Source of the DNA: Simiduia curdlanivorans
GTDB lineage: Bacteria > Pseudomonadota > Gammaproteobacteria > Pseudomonadales > Cellvibrionaceae
Assembly (NCBI RefSeq): GCF_030409605.1
Contig: NZ_JAUFQG010000004.1
Coordinates: 2,110,501-2,174,500, forward strand
Reading direction: 5' to 3'
DNA length: 64,000 bases
This document shows positions 9,178-18,238 of the stretch, piece by piece (within the stretch, counting starts at the first letter, position 1; each line of letters begins with the position of its first letter). The translations under genes were made by a program, and so were the position numbers. A model generated the notes under the pieces. It did not search any database. It was not told the origin of the DNA and worked only from the letters and a program-made list of their open reading frames with translations.

Positions 9178-10113
9178 ATGCCAGATATCGTCGTCATGTT
9201 TTTCCTGCTGGGCTTAGTGGCCGGTGTGGTTCGCTCCGATCTCAAAATTCCAAAAGCCGCCTATGACACCTTAAGCTTGCTGCTCATGCTCACCATCGGC
9301 TTGAAGGGCGGCATGGCGCTGTACGGCAATTTAGATGCAAGTTTATTGCCGGCTCTATTGACCTTTATGGCCATTGGTGGCTGTATTCCGCTCCTGCTGT
9401 TTCCGATCTTGCGTAAATTGGTCGGCTTAAATTTAGAAGACAGTGCCAGTATCGCCGCGCATTATGGTTCGGTCAGCGCCGGTACCTTCGCCGTGGCCTT
9501 GGCCTATGTGGAAGCGCGCGAATTAGCCTTCGCGCCAGAGGTGACCCTGTATCTCGTGGCCATGGAGCTACCGGCCATTATTGTCGGCCTGTTGCTGTAT
9601 CGTCGCTTTCAAGTGTCTGGGCCAGTGCAGCCCACCATGGCGCAACTCTGGCACGAGGCCTTCACCAACCGCGGCGTTATTCTATTGCTCGGCGGCGTGA
9701 TTATTGGCGTTATGTACGGCCCTATTCAGGGCGCTGCGGTCACCGATCTATACACAGGCGCCTTTAAGGCGGTGTTGGCGTTATTTTTATTGGAAATGGG
9801 TTTGGTGGCGGCGGAAACTCTGCGGCCTTTTCCTTGGCAGCAGTGGCGCTTGCTCGCGTTTGCGTTATTGGCGCCACCGGTATTGGCCATCGCCGGTATT
9901 GTGGCGGGCAAGCTGTTGGGCTTGTCGGAAGGCACCACGGTAATCCTTGCCAGTTTAACGGCAAGTGCCTCTTATATTGCGGCGCCAGCCGCCATCAAGG
10001 GCGCGATTCCCTCGGCCAATATTGGTTTGGCCATGCTGGCGTCCTTAGGTCTTACCTTTCCGCTCAATGTTATTTTCGGTATTGGTTTTTACCACACGCT
10101 CATTTTGCTGTAA
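9178..10113 (+). CDS. sbtA: SbtA-type sodium-dependent bicarbonate transporter
   Basis: 311 residues from the ATG at 9178, which has a purine-rich GGGGTTAGG before it. The frame is open further upstream to 9055, but that part lacks membrane character. The protein is almost wholly hydrophobic, about ten membrane segments in two similar halves, with the family signatures LGLVAGVVRSDLKIP, the LLLMLTIGLKGGMAL segment, HYGSVSAGTFAVALAY and ASASYIAAPAAIK. Members import bicarbonate with sodium. Here it may supply bicarbonate for carboxylations and may work with the beta-carbonic anhydrase at 60642; that link is inference. Its 3' end overlaps mobA by 14 bases. Confidence 0.88.
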   Translation: MPDIVVMFFLLGLVAGVVRSDLKIPKAAYDTLSLLLMLTIGLKGGMALYGNLDASLLPALLTFMAIGGCIPLLLFPILRKLVGLNLEDSASIAAHYGSVSAGTFAVALAYVEARELAFAPEVTLYLVAMELPAIIVGLLLYRRFQVSGPVQPTMAQLWHEAFTNRGVILLLGGVIIGVMYGPIQGAAVTDLYTGAFKAVLALFLLEMGLVAAETLRPFPWQQWRLLAFALLAPPVLAIAGIVAGKLLGLSEGTTVILASLTASASYIAAPAAIKGAIPSANIGLAMLASLGLTFPLNVIFGIGFYHTLILL

Positions 10114-10732
10114 GCGCATGTTGCGCTTGTGCGCGGGCCCAATCCTCTGGCGTGTTGATATTAAAAAACGCCTCGGGCCCGCAGCCGCTAAAATCCACTT
10201 GTATGCCGCCTAACTCATTGATCAATTGTTGCAATCGGCATTGATCTTGCGCCAGCGCTTGCTGTAACCGCGGTAAAAGATCTTTATGCCAAAGCCCGAA
10301 TAGCGGGTGCATGCCGTGGCTATCGCTGGCCACGGCCAAGGGTGTTTTCACGCCCAAGCCTTGGCTGAGGCGGGTTACTAAATCTAGCGGGAAGAAGGGG
10401 GTGTCGGCGGCAATAGTCACTAGCCACTGCTCCGGCTGCTGCTGTAACCAGGTGAGGCCGGCGATGATACCGCTAATGGGCCCAGCGCTGGGCGGCATAT
10501 CGGGCAGCATGGGCATGAGTGCTAGTGTTTTAAGCGCGTCGTTGAAGCGATCGAGTTGACCGTTGGCGTTTAGCGCCAGGACATTGACCTGTGGGCTGAG
10601 TCGATCCACGCAGCACTGTAGCAAGGTTTTGTTATCGAGGTTAAGCAAGCATTTGTCCGTTTTACCCATGCGCAGGCCTTGGCCACCGGCAACAATTAGC
10701 CCTGCGATGTTTTCTTTTTTCAGTGCCTTCAT
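10100..10732 (-). CDS. mobA: molybdenum cofactor guanylyltransferase
   Basis: 210 residues. MobA attaches GMP to molybdopterin to make the bis-MGD cofactor needed by NarG-type enzymes. The nucleotide-binding signature GLIVAGGQGLRMGKTDKCLL is at about 11-30, followed by LALNANGQLDRF, the IAADTPFFP metal/substrate motif near residues 120-128, and a C-terminal INTPEDWARAQ segment, all typical. It is about 30 kb from narG on the opposite strand, but its product is required for that enzyme. Its start diverges from pdxH. The 3' end overlaps the end of sbtA. Confidence 0.95.
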   Translation of the reverse strand: MKALKKENIAGLIVAGGQGLRMGKTDKCLLNLDNKTLLQCCVDRLSPQVNVLALNANGQLDRFNDALKTLALMPMLPDMPPSAGPISGIIAGLTWLQQQPEQWLVTIAADTPFFPLDLVTRLSQGLGVKTPLAVASDSHGMHPLFGLWHKDLLPRLQQALAQDQCRLQQLINELGGIQVDFSGCGPEAFFNINTPEDWARAQAQHALTAK

Positions 10733-10784
10733 ACCTACTTGTCTGCTCTGGCTGTTTTTCGCGCTTGATGGTTTTCGAGTGTCG

Positions 10785-10814
10785 GTCGTTTAACGACGGG
10801 TATCGTTCTATAAT
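10785..10814 (+). promoter_or_regulatory. candidate pdxH promoter with palindrome
   Basis: A perfect TATAAT (10809-10814) stands 31 bases before the pdxH ATG. Just upstream is the palindrome GTCGTT-T-AACGAC (10785-10797), which would overlap the -35 region. No strong -35 box is visible, so an activator or a weak promoter is possible. Confidence 0.4.
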
Positions 10815-10845
10815 AGCGTTAAATGTTGCCGAGGCCGAGTGTCCT

Positions 10846-11481
10846 ATGAATCTGGAAGATTTACGTCGAGATTATTTAATGGGCGGGCTAGATGAGAAAG
10901 ATCTTGCTGCAAACCCCATTGCGCAATTTGAACTGTGGCTGCAGCAGGCCATCGAGCTGCAACTAAAAGACCCCACTGCGATGACTGTCGCTACGGTAGA
11001 TGCGTCGGGTCAGCCGTCGCAGCGTATCGTTTTGCTCAAACATGTAGATGATGCAGGGTTTGTTTTTTTCACCAACTATGGCTCGCGCAAGGCCCGTGAA
11101 TTAGCCGGTAACCACAAAATCAGTTTGCACTTTCCCTGGCATGACATCGAGCGGCAAGTGAAGGTGTGCGGTGTGGCAGAAAAAATAAGTGCCGTTGAAT
11201 CGGCTAAATATTTTTTATCGCGGCCCAAGGAAAGCCAGTTGGCCGCTTGGGCCTCGCATCAAAGTCACCCTGTATCCACCCGTCAGATATTGATGCAGCA
11301 AGTGGCGCGTATGAAAGAAAAATTTGCCCACGGCGACATTCCAGCGCCGGATTTTTGGGGTGGTTTTCGCGTTGCGCCACATGAAATCGAATTTTGGCAG
11401 GGCGGAGCAAATCGGCTACACGATCGCTTTAGCTATCGGCGCACGGGCGAGCACTGGGTTATCGATCGCTTGGCGCCTTAG
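10846..11481 (+). CDS. pdxH: pyridoxamine 5'-phosphate oxidase
   Basis: 211 residues from the ATG at 10846, close to the 218 of E. coli. The enzyme uses FMN and oxygen to turn pyridoxine or pyridoxamine phosphate into pyridoxal phosphate. Visible family segments are LRRDYLMGGLDEKDL at the N-terminus, the FMN-binding SQRIVLLKHVDDAGFVFFTNY and SRKARELAGN, SRPKESQLAAWAS, and the C-terminal W.G..RLHDRF.Y.R ending in RLAP. The longer upstream frame from 10723 would run through the promoter region and is not used. The gene is divergent from mobA and stands alone. Confidence 0.95.
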   Translation: MNLEDLRRDYLMGGLDEKDLAANPIAQFELWLQQAIELQLKDPTAMTVATVDASGQPSQRIVLLKHVDDAGFVFFTNYGSRKARELAGNHKISLHFPWHDIERQVKVCGVAEKISAVESAKYFLSRPKESQLAAWASHQSHPVSTRQILMQQVARMKEKFAHGDIPAPDFWGGFRVAPHEIEFWQGGANRLHDRFSYRRTGEHWVIDRLAP

Positions 11482-11595
11482 CGCCTCGACAATATTTTGT
11501 TCAAGCGCCTGCTCCATTAATGGGCGATGGTTGGGTTGCGCCAATGCTGACGTCCAAGTAACAAATGCTATTTCTATTACCAGTTGTGAGAGATC

Positions 11596-12528
11596 ATGCA
11601 AGATAATCCCGTTTACCCTATCGGCCAGCCCCATCAGCCTTGGACAGAGGCAGAAAAAACACATTGGCGCGCGCAGCAACACAAGCGTCGTTCCTATCAT
11701 GACGACGTTGTGACTCGCGTCGAAGCACTGGGCCAAGGTGTTCAGGTTGAACAGTATGGTCAGCTCGCGTACGAGGCAAACTCCTACCCCTTGTTAGCGT
11801 TAAAAATCGGTGTCTGGCGCGCTGAAAAACCAACCTGTTTGGTTACCGGCGGCGTGCACGGCTACGAGACCAGCGGGGTCTTGGGTGCACTGTATTTTGC
11901 CGAGCAGATTGCAGAGCAATACAGCGACAGTATTAATCTGTTGGTATTGCCCTGTATTAGCCCTTGGGGTTACGAAACCATTAACCGTTGGAACCCAATG
12001 GCAATTGACCCCAATCGCTCCTTTTTACCGAGCCGCTTAGCGGCTGAGTCGAATGCGGTGATGGATTATATCGCGGCAATGCCATGGCCCATTGCCCTGC
12101 ATATCGATCTGCATGAAACCACAGATTCAGACAACGAAGAATTTCGCCCGGCGCTGGCCGCGCGCGACGGTGTGGTGAATAAGAATTGGAATATTCCCGA
12201 TGGTTTTTACTTGGTGGCTTGCACCGATCGCCCACAACCGGCGTTTCAACAGGCTATCATTGCCGCAGTCGAGAAGGTGACCCATATTGCCGAAGCCGAT
12301 GCAGAAAATAAATTGATTGGTGCGCCGCTGGAGCAGCGAGGTGTTATCAACTATGCGGCGAAAAAATTGGGTTTGTGCATGGGGCTAACGGATGCGCCTT
12401 TGGTAACAACCACCGAAGTCTATCCCGATAGCCCGCGCGCCACCGGTGAAAATTGTGTGCTCGCGCAAGTGGCGGCGGTTCGCGCCAGTTTGGATTATTT
12501 ACTCGCGACTGCTAAGGCGTCAGGCTAG
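11596..12528 (+). CDS. M14-type zinc hydrolase (succinylglutamate desuccinylase/carboxypeptidase-like)
   Basis: 310 residues. The zinc site of the M14 clan is visible: H and E in GGVHGYETSG (H-x2-E) near residue 85, and the later His in HIDLHETTD near 170. An ordered MAIDPNRSF segment (substrate-binding Arg) is also typical. No signal peptide is seen, so it is probably cytoplasmic. Candidate activities are release of an acyl group from an amino acid or trimming of a small peptide; the sequence does not decide between them. A GTGAGAGATC stretch before the ATG serves as ribosome site. Its 3' end overlaps the converging sigma-like gene by 17 bases. Confidence 0.75.
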   Translation: MQDNPVYPIGQPHQPWTEAEKTHWRAQQHKRRSYHDDVVTRVEALGQGVQVEQYGQLAYEANSYPLLALKIGVWRAEKPTCLVTGGVHGYETSGVLGALYFAEQIAEQYSDSINLLVLPCISPWGYETINRWNPMAIDPNRSFLPSRLAAESNAVMDYIAAMPWPIALHIDLHETTDSDNEEFRPALAARDGVVNKNWNIPDGFYLVACTDRPQPAFQQAIIAAVEKVTHIAEADAENKLIGAPLEQRGVINYAAKKLGLCMGLTDAPLVTTTEVYPDSPRATGENCVLAQVAAVRASLDYLLATAKASG

Positions 12529-13777
12529 GTGGTTGGCTTGGTAGCAGATTCGGTAATTGGGGCTTGGCGATAGGCGTCGCCTCGACGTTGGGTGATTGCA
12601 CCAACACCATGAGCACGCCTTTCTCCTCCCAAAGCGTTATCGTACAGCCCTTGGCGTAGCGCAGCACCGGTTGTTCATCCACATTAATGTTGCCGAGTTT
12701 GGCGAAGTCATCTGCTGTAAAGGCCGCCTGATACAAGCTCGTCAGCAAGCCACTGTCATCCTGTAAATACAATTGCGCGGCAGTCACACCCTGAATAGAG
12801 CTGTAGCGCCCGCCGAGCAGTTGGCGGTTTAGGCTCGGGAGTTGAATGCTGTTAACTAGGGTGAAATCTAATTCGCTAAATTGCTGATCTAGCTGCGCGA
12901 GATCTGGAGCTTGAAATTCGAGGGGGCGCTGCTGGATATGGTTGTCAACCGCTTCTTGGGCAATGGCAATAAACAGTTTTTCTTTTTGCCACGCTTGCCA
13001 TTGGCTGTAGGCCATCAATGCCAACCCTAAAGCTAACATCAAGCTTGCGGCTATGGCTATATTCGACCAAGGCTTCCGGTTTGAAACTGGTGGGTAGAAT
13101 TGCCCGTTGAGCGAGTCAACTTGCGCGGGTGTTAAATTCGGTTCGGCAATTTTTCCGCGCACGAGATCTTTTAACGTTTTTTTGATGTTGGGCTCTTTCA
13201 TCTTGCTGCTCGCGCTATTTTCTTCTGTGCTGTTTTTTACGGTGCTGTTTTTCACGGCGCTGGGATCTGCGATGAGTGTTTGCTTTAATCGATGAATTTT
13301 TGCCAGCAGTGTGCCCTTGGGTATATTGAGTTCGTCGGCCGCTTCTTGCGCGCTAAAGCCTAGCCATGCCCATAAGTACAAAATATCTTTTTGCTCAGTG
13401 TTTAATGCCGGCCAAATGTTTGCAAAATCATCGGGTAACAGAGCCGTGTTTTCTAAACTGCTTTCATCCAGGCTGATAATATCGAGCTCGCTGTTTGCCG
13501 CCTTGTTTTGCTCGCCTTGTAGCAGTTCAGCTTGCGCGAGTTGACTCGGTTTCGGCTGGTTGGGCTCAAGCGTCTGCTTGTTTTTACCTGAACGATCGCA
13601 TTGCAGGTTGCGCATTACTGTGCGCAGGTAAGCCACGGGTTCGACGATGCCCCTGCGCTTTATGCGCAGAAAGCGCTCTACTGATGCGTGTAAAAGCTCG
13701 AATGCATCGTTCCCATCGCCACACAGGGCTAGGCCATAGCGATAGAGTGATTGCCACTGTTCGTGAGTCAGGTTCAA
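12512..13777 (-). CDS. membrane-anchored sigma-70-like (ECF) protein with extracytoplasmic C-terminal domain
   Basis: 421 residues. The first about 65 residues resemble sigma region 2 (LLHASVERFLRIKRRG, VAYLRTVMRNLQCD). Residues about 120-168 resemble region 4, with a helix-turn-helix FSAQEAADELNIPKGTLLAKIHRLK. A low-complexity Asn/Ser/Lys linker follows, then a conserved LVRGKIAEPNLTPAQVDSL segment, one membrane helix at 237-257, and about 160 residues that would lie outside the cytoplasm. ECF sigma factors are usually soluble with a separate membrane anti-sigma partner; here both sides seem to be one chain. No anti-sigma gene is adjacent. Whether region 2 still binds core polymerase cannot be told. 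Confidence 0.65.
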   Translation of the reverse strand: MNLTHEQWQSLYRYGLALCGDGNDAFELLHASVERFLRIKRRGIVEPVAYLRTVMRNLQCDRSGKNKQTLEPNQPKPSQLAQAELLQGEQNKAANSELDIISLDESSLENTALLPDDFANIWPALNTEQKDILYLWAWLGFSAQEAADELNIPKGTLLAKIHRLKQTLIADPSAVKNSTVKNSTEENSASSKMKEPNIKKTLKDLVRGKIAEPNLTPAQVDSLNGQFYPPVSNRKPWSNIAIAASLMLALGLALMAYSQWQAWQKEKLFIAIAQEAVDNHIQQRPLEFQAPDLAQLDQQFSELDFTLVNSIQLPSLNRQLLGGRYSSIQGVTAAQLYLQDDSGLLTSLYQAAFTADDFAKLGNINVDEQPVLRYAKGCTITLWEEKGVLMVLVQSPNVEATPIAKPQLPNLLPSQPPSLTP

Positions 13778-14205
13778 GGGCTAATTCCGTTGTATTGTCT
13801 TTCGATGACAAACGCTGAGTGCTTACCCGTGGCATTGATGCACGGCCTTGGATGCACAGCGTAGGATCGACGGGATTGGTGTCATCTAGCTGGTAGTGGC
13901 GATACTTTGAGTGAAAACCGCACTTGGGTCAATGGCCAGTAAATGCGCTCAGAGTCGTAGATTGTTGCTTGACGCGGCATAATATTGGCATCGCTAAAGC
14001 GCGGGCAGCGCGCTATACCGTTTTCGCGCTTGTACTCATTGTTGTGTACTTTCTATCGCCTCTCTGTCCCTTTCCCTCCTTTCCATGTTGTACATCAGTG
14101 CTACACTGCTTGCGTTATGTTTTTTCTAAACTAAGACGGCTGTGATGAGTCTGGGATAATGCGCTCTAGCTTGGCCTTCACAGCATCGATAAAAGGAATC
14201 TTGGG
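13778..14205. other. intergenic region without recognised gene
   Basis: 428 bases between the divergent starts of the sigma-like gene and the amidohydrolase. A 73-codon frame at 13924 has no coding character or ribosome site. TTGCGT (near 14110) and TAAACT (near 14130) are badly spaced for a promoter. I see no repeat or RNA gene. Confidence 0.5.
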
Positions 14206-16215
14206 ATGACACAATTAAAGTCTTTGTTAGTTGGCTTATTAGCCGCAAGTTTTTCGGTCCTAGTACTCGCCGCAGATGATGTGACTAACCTTTGGTACAG
14301 CGAAAAGGGTTTGGCCGGGAAACAAGTGTTTCATAAAACCGGCGAGAACAGTTACGAAGGCCTGTTGGAAGTGGGTTGGAACAATCGCCGCTACAAAGTC
14401 GAAGAGCAGTTAAGCACCGATGACGACGACTACCTCGTCGCTTATAAGGCCAGCGGCACCACGGCCTTTGGTTCGAAAATTGAAGAAACCTTTGAGTGGA
14501 CTGGCTCCCTCGCGCGCTGGAATAGCACCAAAGATGAAGGTGAAATGCTCGGCACACAAAAGCGTTTCTATGTGCCGGCCGATGGTTCGGCCAGTTTCAA
14601 TATGATGGTGCGTGCCTTGTTGGCGGCACCGGAAAAAAGTATCGACCTACTACCCTCTGGCACTGCACACATCAGTAAATTACGCAGCGTTACGGTGAAA
14701 AACGGTAAAAAATCCCAACAGGTGCATTTATACGCTATCTCCGGTTTAGATTTTACCCCGAGCCTTAGTTGGCACGACGACGAGGGCATGTTCTTCGCGA
14801 AAGATTACAGCGGTTTTATGCGGGTGATTCGCGATGGCTACAGTTTGGATAATTTTAAGCAACTGGCGGACATTCAAACGCAAGCTGAAAGCGAGTACCT
14901 CGAAAAAATTGCCCAGCAATATGGCCATGTCACACCGCGACTTTTGATTAAGTCGGTCAATATCGCCGATGTGGAAAATAAAAAGCAGCTCAAGGGTATG
15001 GACGTGCTCGTTGAGCAAGGCGTTATCGCCGACATTGGCAAGAATTTAAAGGTGAGTGGCAGTTATAAAACCCTCTCGGGCAAAGGTAAAACCTTGATTC
15101 CTGGCCTGTGGGATATGCATGGCCACCTGTCGAAAAATGACGGCCTGTTAAATATCGCCGCAGGCGTTACCAGTGTGCGCGACATCGGCAATAATCACGA
15201 CAACATCATGGCGCTGGATAAATTGTTTAGCAATGGCGGCTTGATCGGCCCAACGGTGTACCGCGCCGGTTTTATGGATCAGGAGAGTGAGTACTCGGCG
15301 GGCCTGTCGGTTAAATCGCTGGAGGAAGCGCTAGAAAAAGTGAATTGGTTTGCCGATAACGGCTACCTACAAGTAAAGCTATACAGTTCTATAGACCCGA
15401 ACTGGGTTAAGCCTATCAGTGACAGTGCACACAACCGCGGTTTGCGTGTGAGTGGCCATATTCCGGCCTTTATGACAGCGGAGCAGGCGGTGAATAATGG
15501 CTATGATGAAATTCAGCACATCAATATGCTGTTCTTGAATTTTCTCGCTGGCACTGAAGTCGACACTCGGCAGCGCCTGCGCTTTTCGTTGGTGGGCGAA
15601 AAAGCCCATAGCTTGGATTTAAAAAGCCCGGAAGTGCGCGCATTTATCGACCTACTGAAAAGCAAGCAGGTGGTGGTCGATCCGACCGTGTCCACTTTTC
15701 GCAGCCTATTAGTGCGCGAAGATAAAAAAATTGATGCGGAGTTTTTACCGGTGGCCGAGCACTTACCGCCGGCGGTGGTGCGCTCGTTAAAAGGTGCGGA
15801 GATGCCGGTGCCGGCCGACCAGTGGGATGACTACCAAGCCAGCTCGGCGGCTATGCTAAAAATGGTCAAGCTGCTCTACGACAATGGTATAGGCATTGTG
15901 CCGGGCACGGACAATATTGCCGGCTTTACCTTGCAGCGCGAGTTGGAACTCTATGTGCAAGCGGGCATTCCCAGCATCGATGTTTTGCGCATCGCCAGCC
16001 TCGAGTGCGCCCGCTTAGTGGGTGCGGCCCATAAAACCGGTTCGGTTAGCGTGGGTAAACAGGCCGATATGTTATTAATTGAAGGCGACCCAATAAAGAA
16101 CATCGCCGATATTCGCAAGGTGGCGCTGGTTATTAAAGGCCAGCAGATGTTTAAACCGAGCGAGCTGTATGGCGTTTTGGGGGTAAAGCCCTTTACCCCC
16201 TCGGTGACACTTTAG
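14206..16215 (+). CDS. secreted amidohydrolase-family metal-dependent hydrolase
   Basis: 669 residues with a signal peptide ending at VLA-AD (about 22). Residues 25-240 are a beta-rich region not seen in small amidohydrolases and not recognised. The TIM-barrel amidohydrolase part begins near 245. Metal ligands appear as H305 and H307 (DMHGHL), His in SGHIPA and IQHIN, and Asp in PGTDN near 568; VKLYSS supplies the likely bridging lysine. The C-terminus (VGKQADMLLIEGDP) is typical of imidazolonepropionase/prolidase-like members. It is probably periplasmic and cleaves a C-N bond in a peptide or cyclic amide; the substrate is unknown. A terminator follows. Confidence 0.82.
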   Translation: MTQLKSLLVGLLAASFSVLVLAADDVTNLWYSEKGLAGKQVFHKTGENSYEGLLEVGWNNRRYKVEEQLSTDDDDYLVAYKASGTTAFGSKIEETFEWTGSLARWNSTKDEGEMLGTQKRFYVPADGSASFNMMVRALLAAPEKSIDLLPSGTAHISKLRSVTVKNGKKSQQVHLYAISGLDFTPSLSWHDDEGMFFAKDYSGFMRVIRDGYSLDNFKQLADIQTQAESEYLEKIAQQYGHVTPRLLIKSVNIADVENKKQLKGMDVLVEQGVIADIGKNLKVSGSYKTLSGKGKTLIPGLWDMHGHLSKNDGLLNIAAGVTSVRDIGNNHDNIMALDKLFSNGGLIGPTVYRAGFMDQESEYSAGLSVKSLEEALEKVNWFADNGYLQVKLYSSIDPNWVKPISDSAHNRGLRVSGHIPAFMTAEQAVNNGYDEIQHINMLFLNFLAGTEVDTRQRLRFSLVGEKAHSLDLKSPEVRAFIDLLKSKQVVVDPTVSTFRSLLVREDKKIDAEFLPVAEHLPPAVVRSLKGAEMPVPADQWDDYQASSAAMLKMVKLLYDNGIGIVPGTDNIAGFTLQRELELYVQAGIPSIDVLRIASLECARLVGAAHKTGSVSVGKQADMLLIEGDPIKNIADIRKVALVIKGQQMFKPSELYGVLGVKPFTPSVTL

Positions 16216-16227
16216 CGGCAAGGTGTT

Positions 16228-16250
16228 AAAAGGCCTGCGGGCCTTTTTTT
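16228..16250 (+). terminator. rho-independent terminator of the amidohydrolase gene
   Basis: AAGGCC-TGCG-GGCCTT hairpin followed by a run of seven T, 13 bases after the stop codon. Confidence 0.9.
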
Positions 16251-16319
16251 ATGGCCGCTAATTTTGAAACCTGTTGGGGCTTAGGATAGGCTGCCGGTTC
16301 AGACTAACAGGAGCGTGCC

Positions 16320-17321
16320 ATGACCACCCAGATCAACAATATGCAAGGCATTGATTTACCCGCCTTTGGCGATGCCGACGCGATGGTGTTGGGCGAGCTA
16401 GCCGCGCCCGAGCTTCGCCCCGGCGAGGTTTTGATTAGCGTCCAGGCCGCGGGTGTGAATCGCCCAGACATAGTACAACGCGCAGGCTTTTATCCCGCGC
16501 CCGCAGGGCACTCGCCCATTCTCGGTTTGGAGGTGGCGGGGCGCGTGATTGGCGTGGGCGAGGGTGTTCAGGGTTGGTCCCTTGGCGACGAGGTGTGTGC
16601 ATTAACTAACGGTGGCGGCTATGCCGAACAGGTGAGTGTGCCGGCCGGGCAATGCCTACCCAAGCCCAAAAACTTGAGCTTTGCCGAAGCGGGGGCCCTA
16701 CCGGAAACCTTGTTTACCGTGTGGGGCAATCTGTTCCAGCGCGCCGGGCTTAAGGCCGGAGAAACCTTACTGATACACGGCGGCAGCAGCGGCATCGGCA
16801 CCACCGCCATTCAGTTAGCCAAGGCGCGCGGGGTTCGCGTGTTTGTTACTGCTGGCTCCCAGACCAAGTGCGAGGCCTGCAGTGCCTTGGGTGCCGAGCA
16901 GGCGATAAATTATCGCGAGCAAGATTTTGTTGCAGAAATCTTAAGCGCCACCGAGGGGCGTGGGGTAGATGTGATTTTAGATATGGTGGGCGGCGATTAT
17001 GTGGCGAAAAATATTAAACTGGCGGCGCTCGAAGGTCGTATTGTGAACATCGCTTTTTTGCAGGGTGCTCAGGTTGATATAAACCTGTTGCCGGTGATGC
17101 TTAAGCGCCTAACGTTAACCGGCTCGACCTTGCGCGCCCAGTCGAATGAGGCCAAAGCAGAGATTGCCCGCGCCTTGCTGTCAGAGGTGTGGCCGCTGCT
17201 CGAGTCAGGTAGAATTGCGCCGCAGATGGCGGCAACATTTCCCTTGGCTAAGGTGGCAGATGCCCATCGGCTAATGGAATCGAGCGCCCATATTGGTAAA
17301 ATTGTTTTAACACTTAATTAA
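16320..17321 (+). CDS. NAD(P)H-quinone oxidoreductase, MDR/zinc-independent type
   Basis: 333 residues, the usual length. This is a medium-chain dehydrogenase/reductase of the quinone oxidoreductase (PIG3-like) group that reduces quinones or other enones with NADPH. An N-terminal GroES-like domain carries VQAAGVNRPDIVQRAGFYP, and the Rossmann domain has the nucleotide motif LIHGGSSGIGTTAIQLAKARG near 145-165. The zinc ligands of alcohol dehydrogenases are absent, as expected. An AACAGGAG ribosome site precedes the ATG. The next genes (yqhA, VOC, CoA-transferase) follow on the same strand with short gaps and may form an operon, though a shared pathway is not evident. Confidence 0.9.
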   Translation: MTTQINNMQGIDLPAFGDADAMVLGELAAPELRPGEVLISVQAAGVNRPDIVQRAGFYPAPAGHSPILGLEVAGRVIGVGEGVQGWSLGDEVCALTNGGGYAEQVSVPAGQCLPKPKNLSFAEAGALPETLFTVWGNLFQRAGLKAGETLLIHGGSSGIGTTAIQLAKARGVRVFVTAGSQTKCEACSALGAEQAINYREQDFVAEILSATEGRGVDVILDMVGGDYVAKNIKLAALEGRIVNIAFLQGAQVDINLLPVMLKRLTLTGSTLRAQSNEAKAEIARALLSEVWPLLESGRIAPQMAATFPLAKVADAHRLMESSAHIGKIVLTLN

Positions 17322-17338
17322 ATCTATTGAGGTTGTTT

Positions 17339-17827
17339 GTGGAAAAGTTTATTGAAACGATGATGTACCGTTCGCGCTGGCTCTTGGCACCTATTTATTT
17401 GGGTTTAAGCCTCGCCTTGTTCGCACTTTGTATTATGTTTTTCCGCGAAATGTTTCACCTTTTGTGGGATATCGGCACCATAAAAGAAACCGATATGGTG
17501 TTGTTGATTTTGGGTCTGATCGACCTGGCCATGGTGGGTGGCTTGTTAGTGATGGTGATGATGAGTGGTTACGAAAATTTTGTGTCGCAATTGGATATTG
17601 CCGAAGACGAAGAGAAGTTGGGCTGGCTCGGCAAGATGGACTCATCCTCGCTAAAGGCAAAAATTGCCGCCAGTATCGTGGCTATTTCGTCCATTCATTT
17701 GTTAAAGATATTCATGGGCGCAACCAATTACAGCAATGACCATTTGATGTGGTATGTGATTATTCACATGACCTTCGTGGTGTCGGCCTTCGCTATGGGC
17801 TACCTCGATAAACTCACCAAGCACTGA
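17339..17827 (+). CDS. yqhA: YqhA family inner-membrane protein (TIGR00645)
   Basis: 162 residues from a GTG at 17339, preceded by GAGG at the right distance. The frame also allows a TTG at 17327, but family members begin right at the ME.F.E..MY.SRWLL segment. The protein closely follows the E. coli family pattern, including SGYENFVSQLDI, KLGWLGKMD, the VAISSIHLL helix, and MWYVIIH. Four membrane segments are expected. The function is unknown. Its stop overlaps the next start by one base (TGATG), suggesting coupled translation. Confidence 0.93.
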   Translation: MEKFIETMMYRSRWLLAPIYLGLSLALFALCIMFFREMFHLLWDIGTIKETDMVLLILGLIDLAMVGGLLVMVMMSGYENFVSQLDIAEDEEKLGWLGKMDSSSLKAKIAASIVAISSIHLLKIFMGATNYSNDHLMWYVIIHMTFVVSAFAMGYLDKLTKH

Positions 17828-18201
17828 TGCTGAGTTTCAATCACTTTAACCTTCGGGTGCCTGTGCATCGGTTAGATGCGGTGCTGAATTTTTATGGCCA
17901 AGTGTTCGATTGGCGCGAGGGCTTTCGGCCGCTGTCCAATTCCGACGGACGTTGGCTGTATCAAGGCGACCTGCCACTCGTTCACCTGTCGATTGTTAGC
18001 GAGGCGGAGGCCGAACAGCTGGCCGCGCGCGGCAGTGGCTATTTAGATCACCTCGCCTTTCACACAGATACTATGGCGGCGTTAAAAGCTCGGCTCGATA
18101 AATTCAGTATCGAATATTCCGAGGTTAAACTCGAGCGCACTGGGCTCACGCAAGTGTTTTTTTTCGACCCCATGGGTTTACGCTTGGAAGTTAACGGCTA
18201 A
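17827..18201 (+). CDS. VOC (glyoxalase/bleomycin-resistance) superfamily protein
   Basis: 124 residues, one pair of beta-alpha-beta-beta-beta modules. The pattern includes FNLRVPVHRLDAVLNFY at the N-terminus, a central HLAFHTD with a potential metal His, and the C-terminal VFFFDPMGLRLEV with a glutamate ligand. Such proteins are metal-dependent lyases, isomerases or dioxygenases, or bind small molecules; the reaction cannot be named. It is coupled to yqhA by a one-base overlap and followed after 37 bases by a CoA-transferase. Confidence 0.82.
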   Translation: MLSFNHFNLRVPVHRLDAVLNFYGQVFDWREGFRPLSNSDGRWLYQGDLPLVHLSIVSEAEAEQLAARGSGYLDHLAFHTDTMAALKARLDKFSIEYSEVKLERTGLTQVFFFDPMGLRLEVNG

Positions 18202-18238
18202 TCGAATACGAACGGAAAACGATTAATAGGAAGGTGGC

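Noticed and set aside
13924..14145. 73-codon plus-strand gene in the 13.8-14.2 kb gap
   Set aside because: No ribosome site, no family resemblance, Cys-rich and low-complexity; likely chance.
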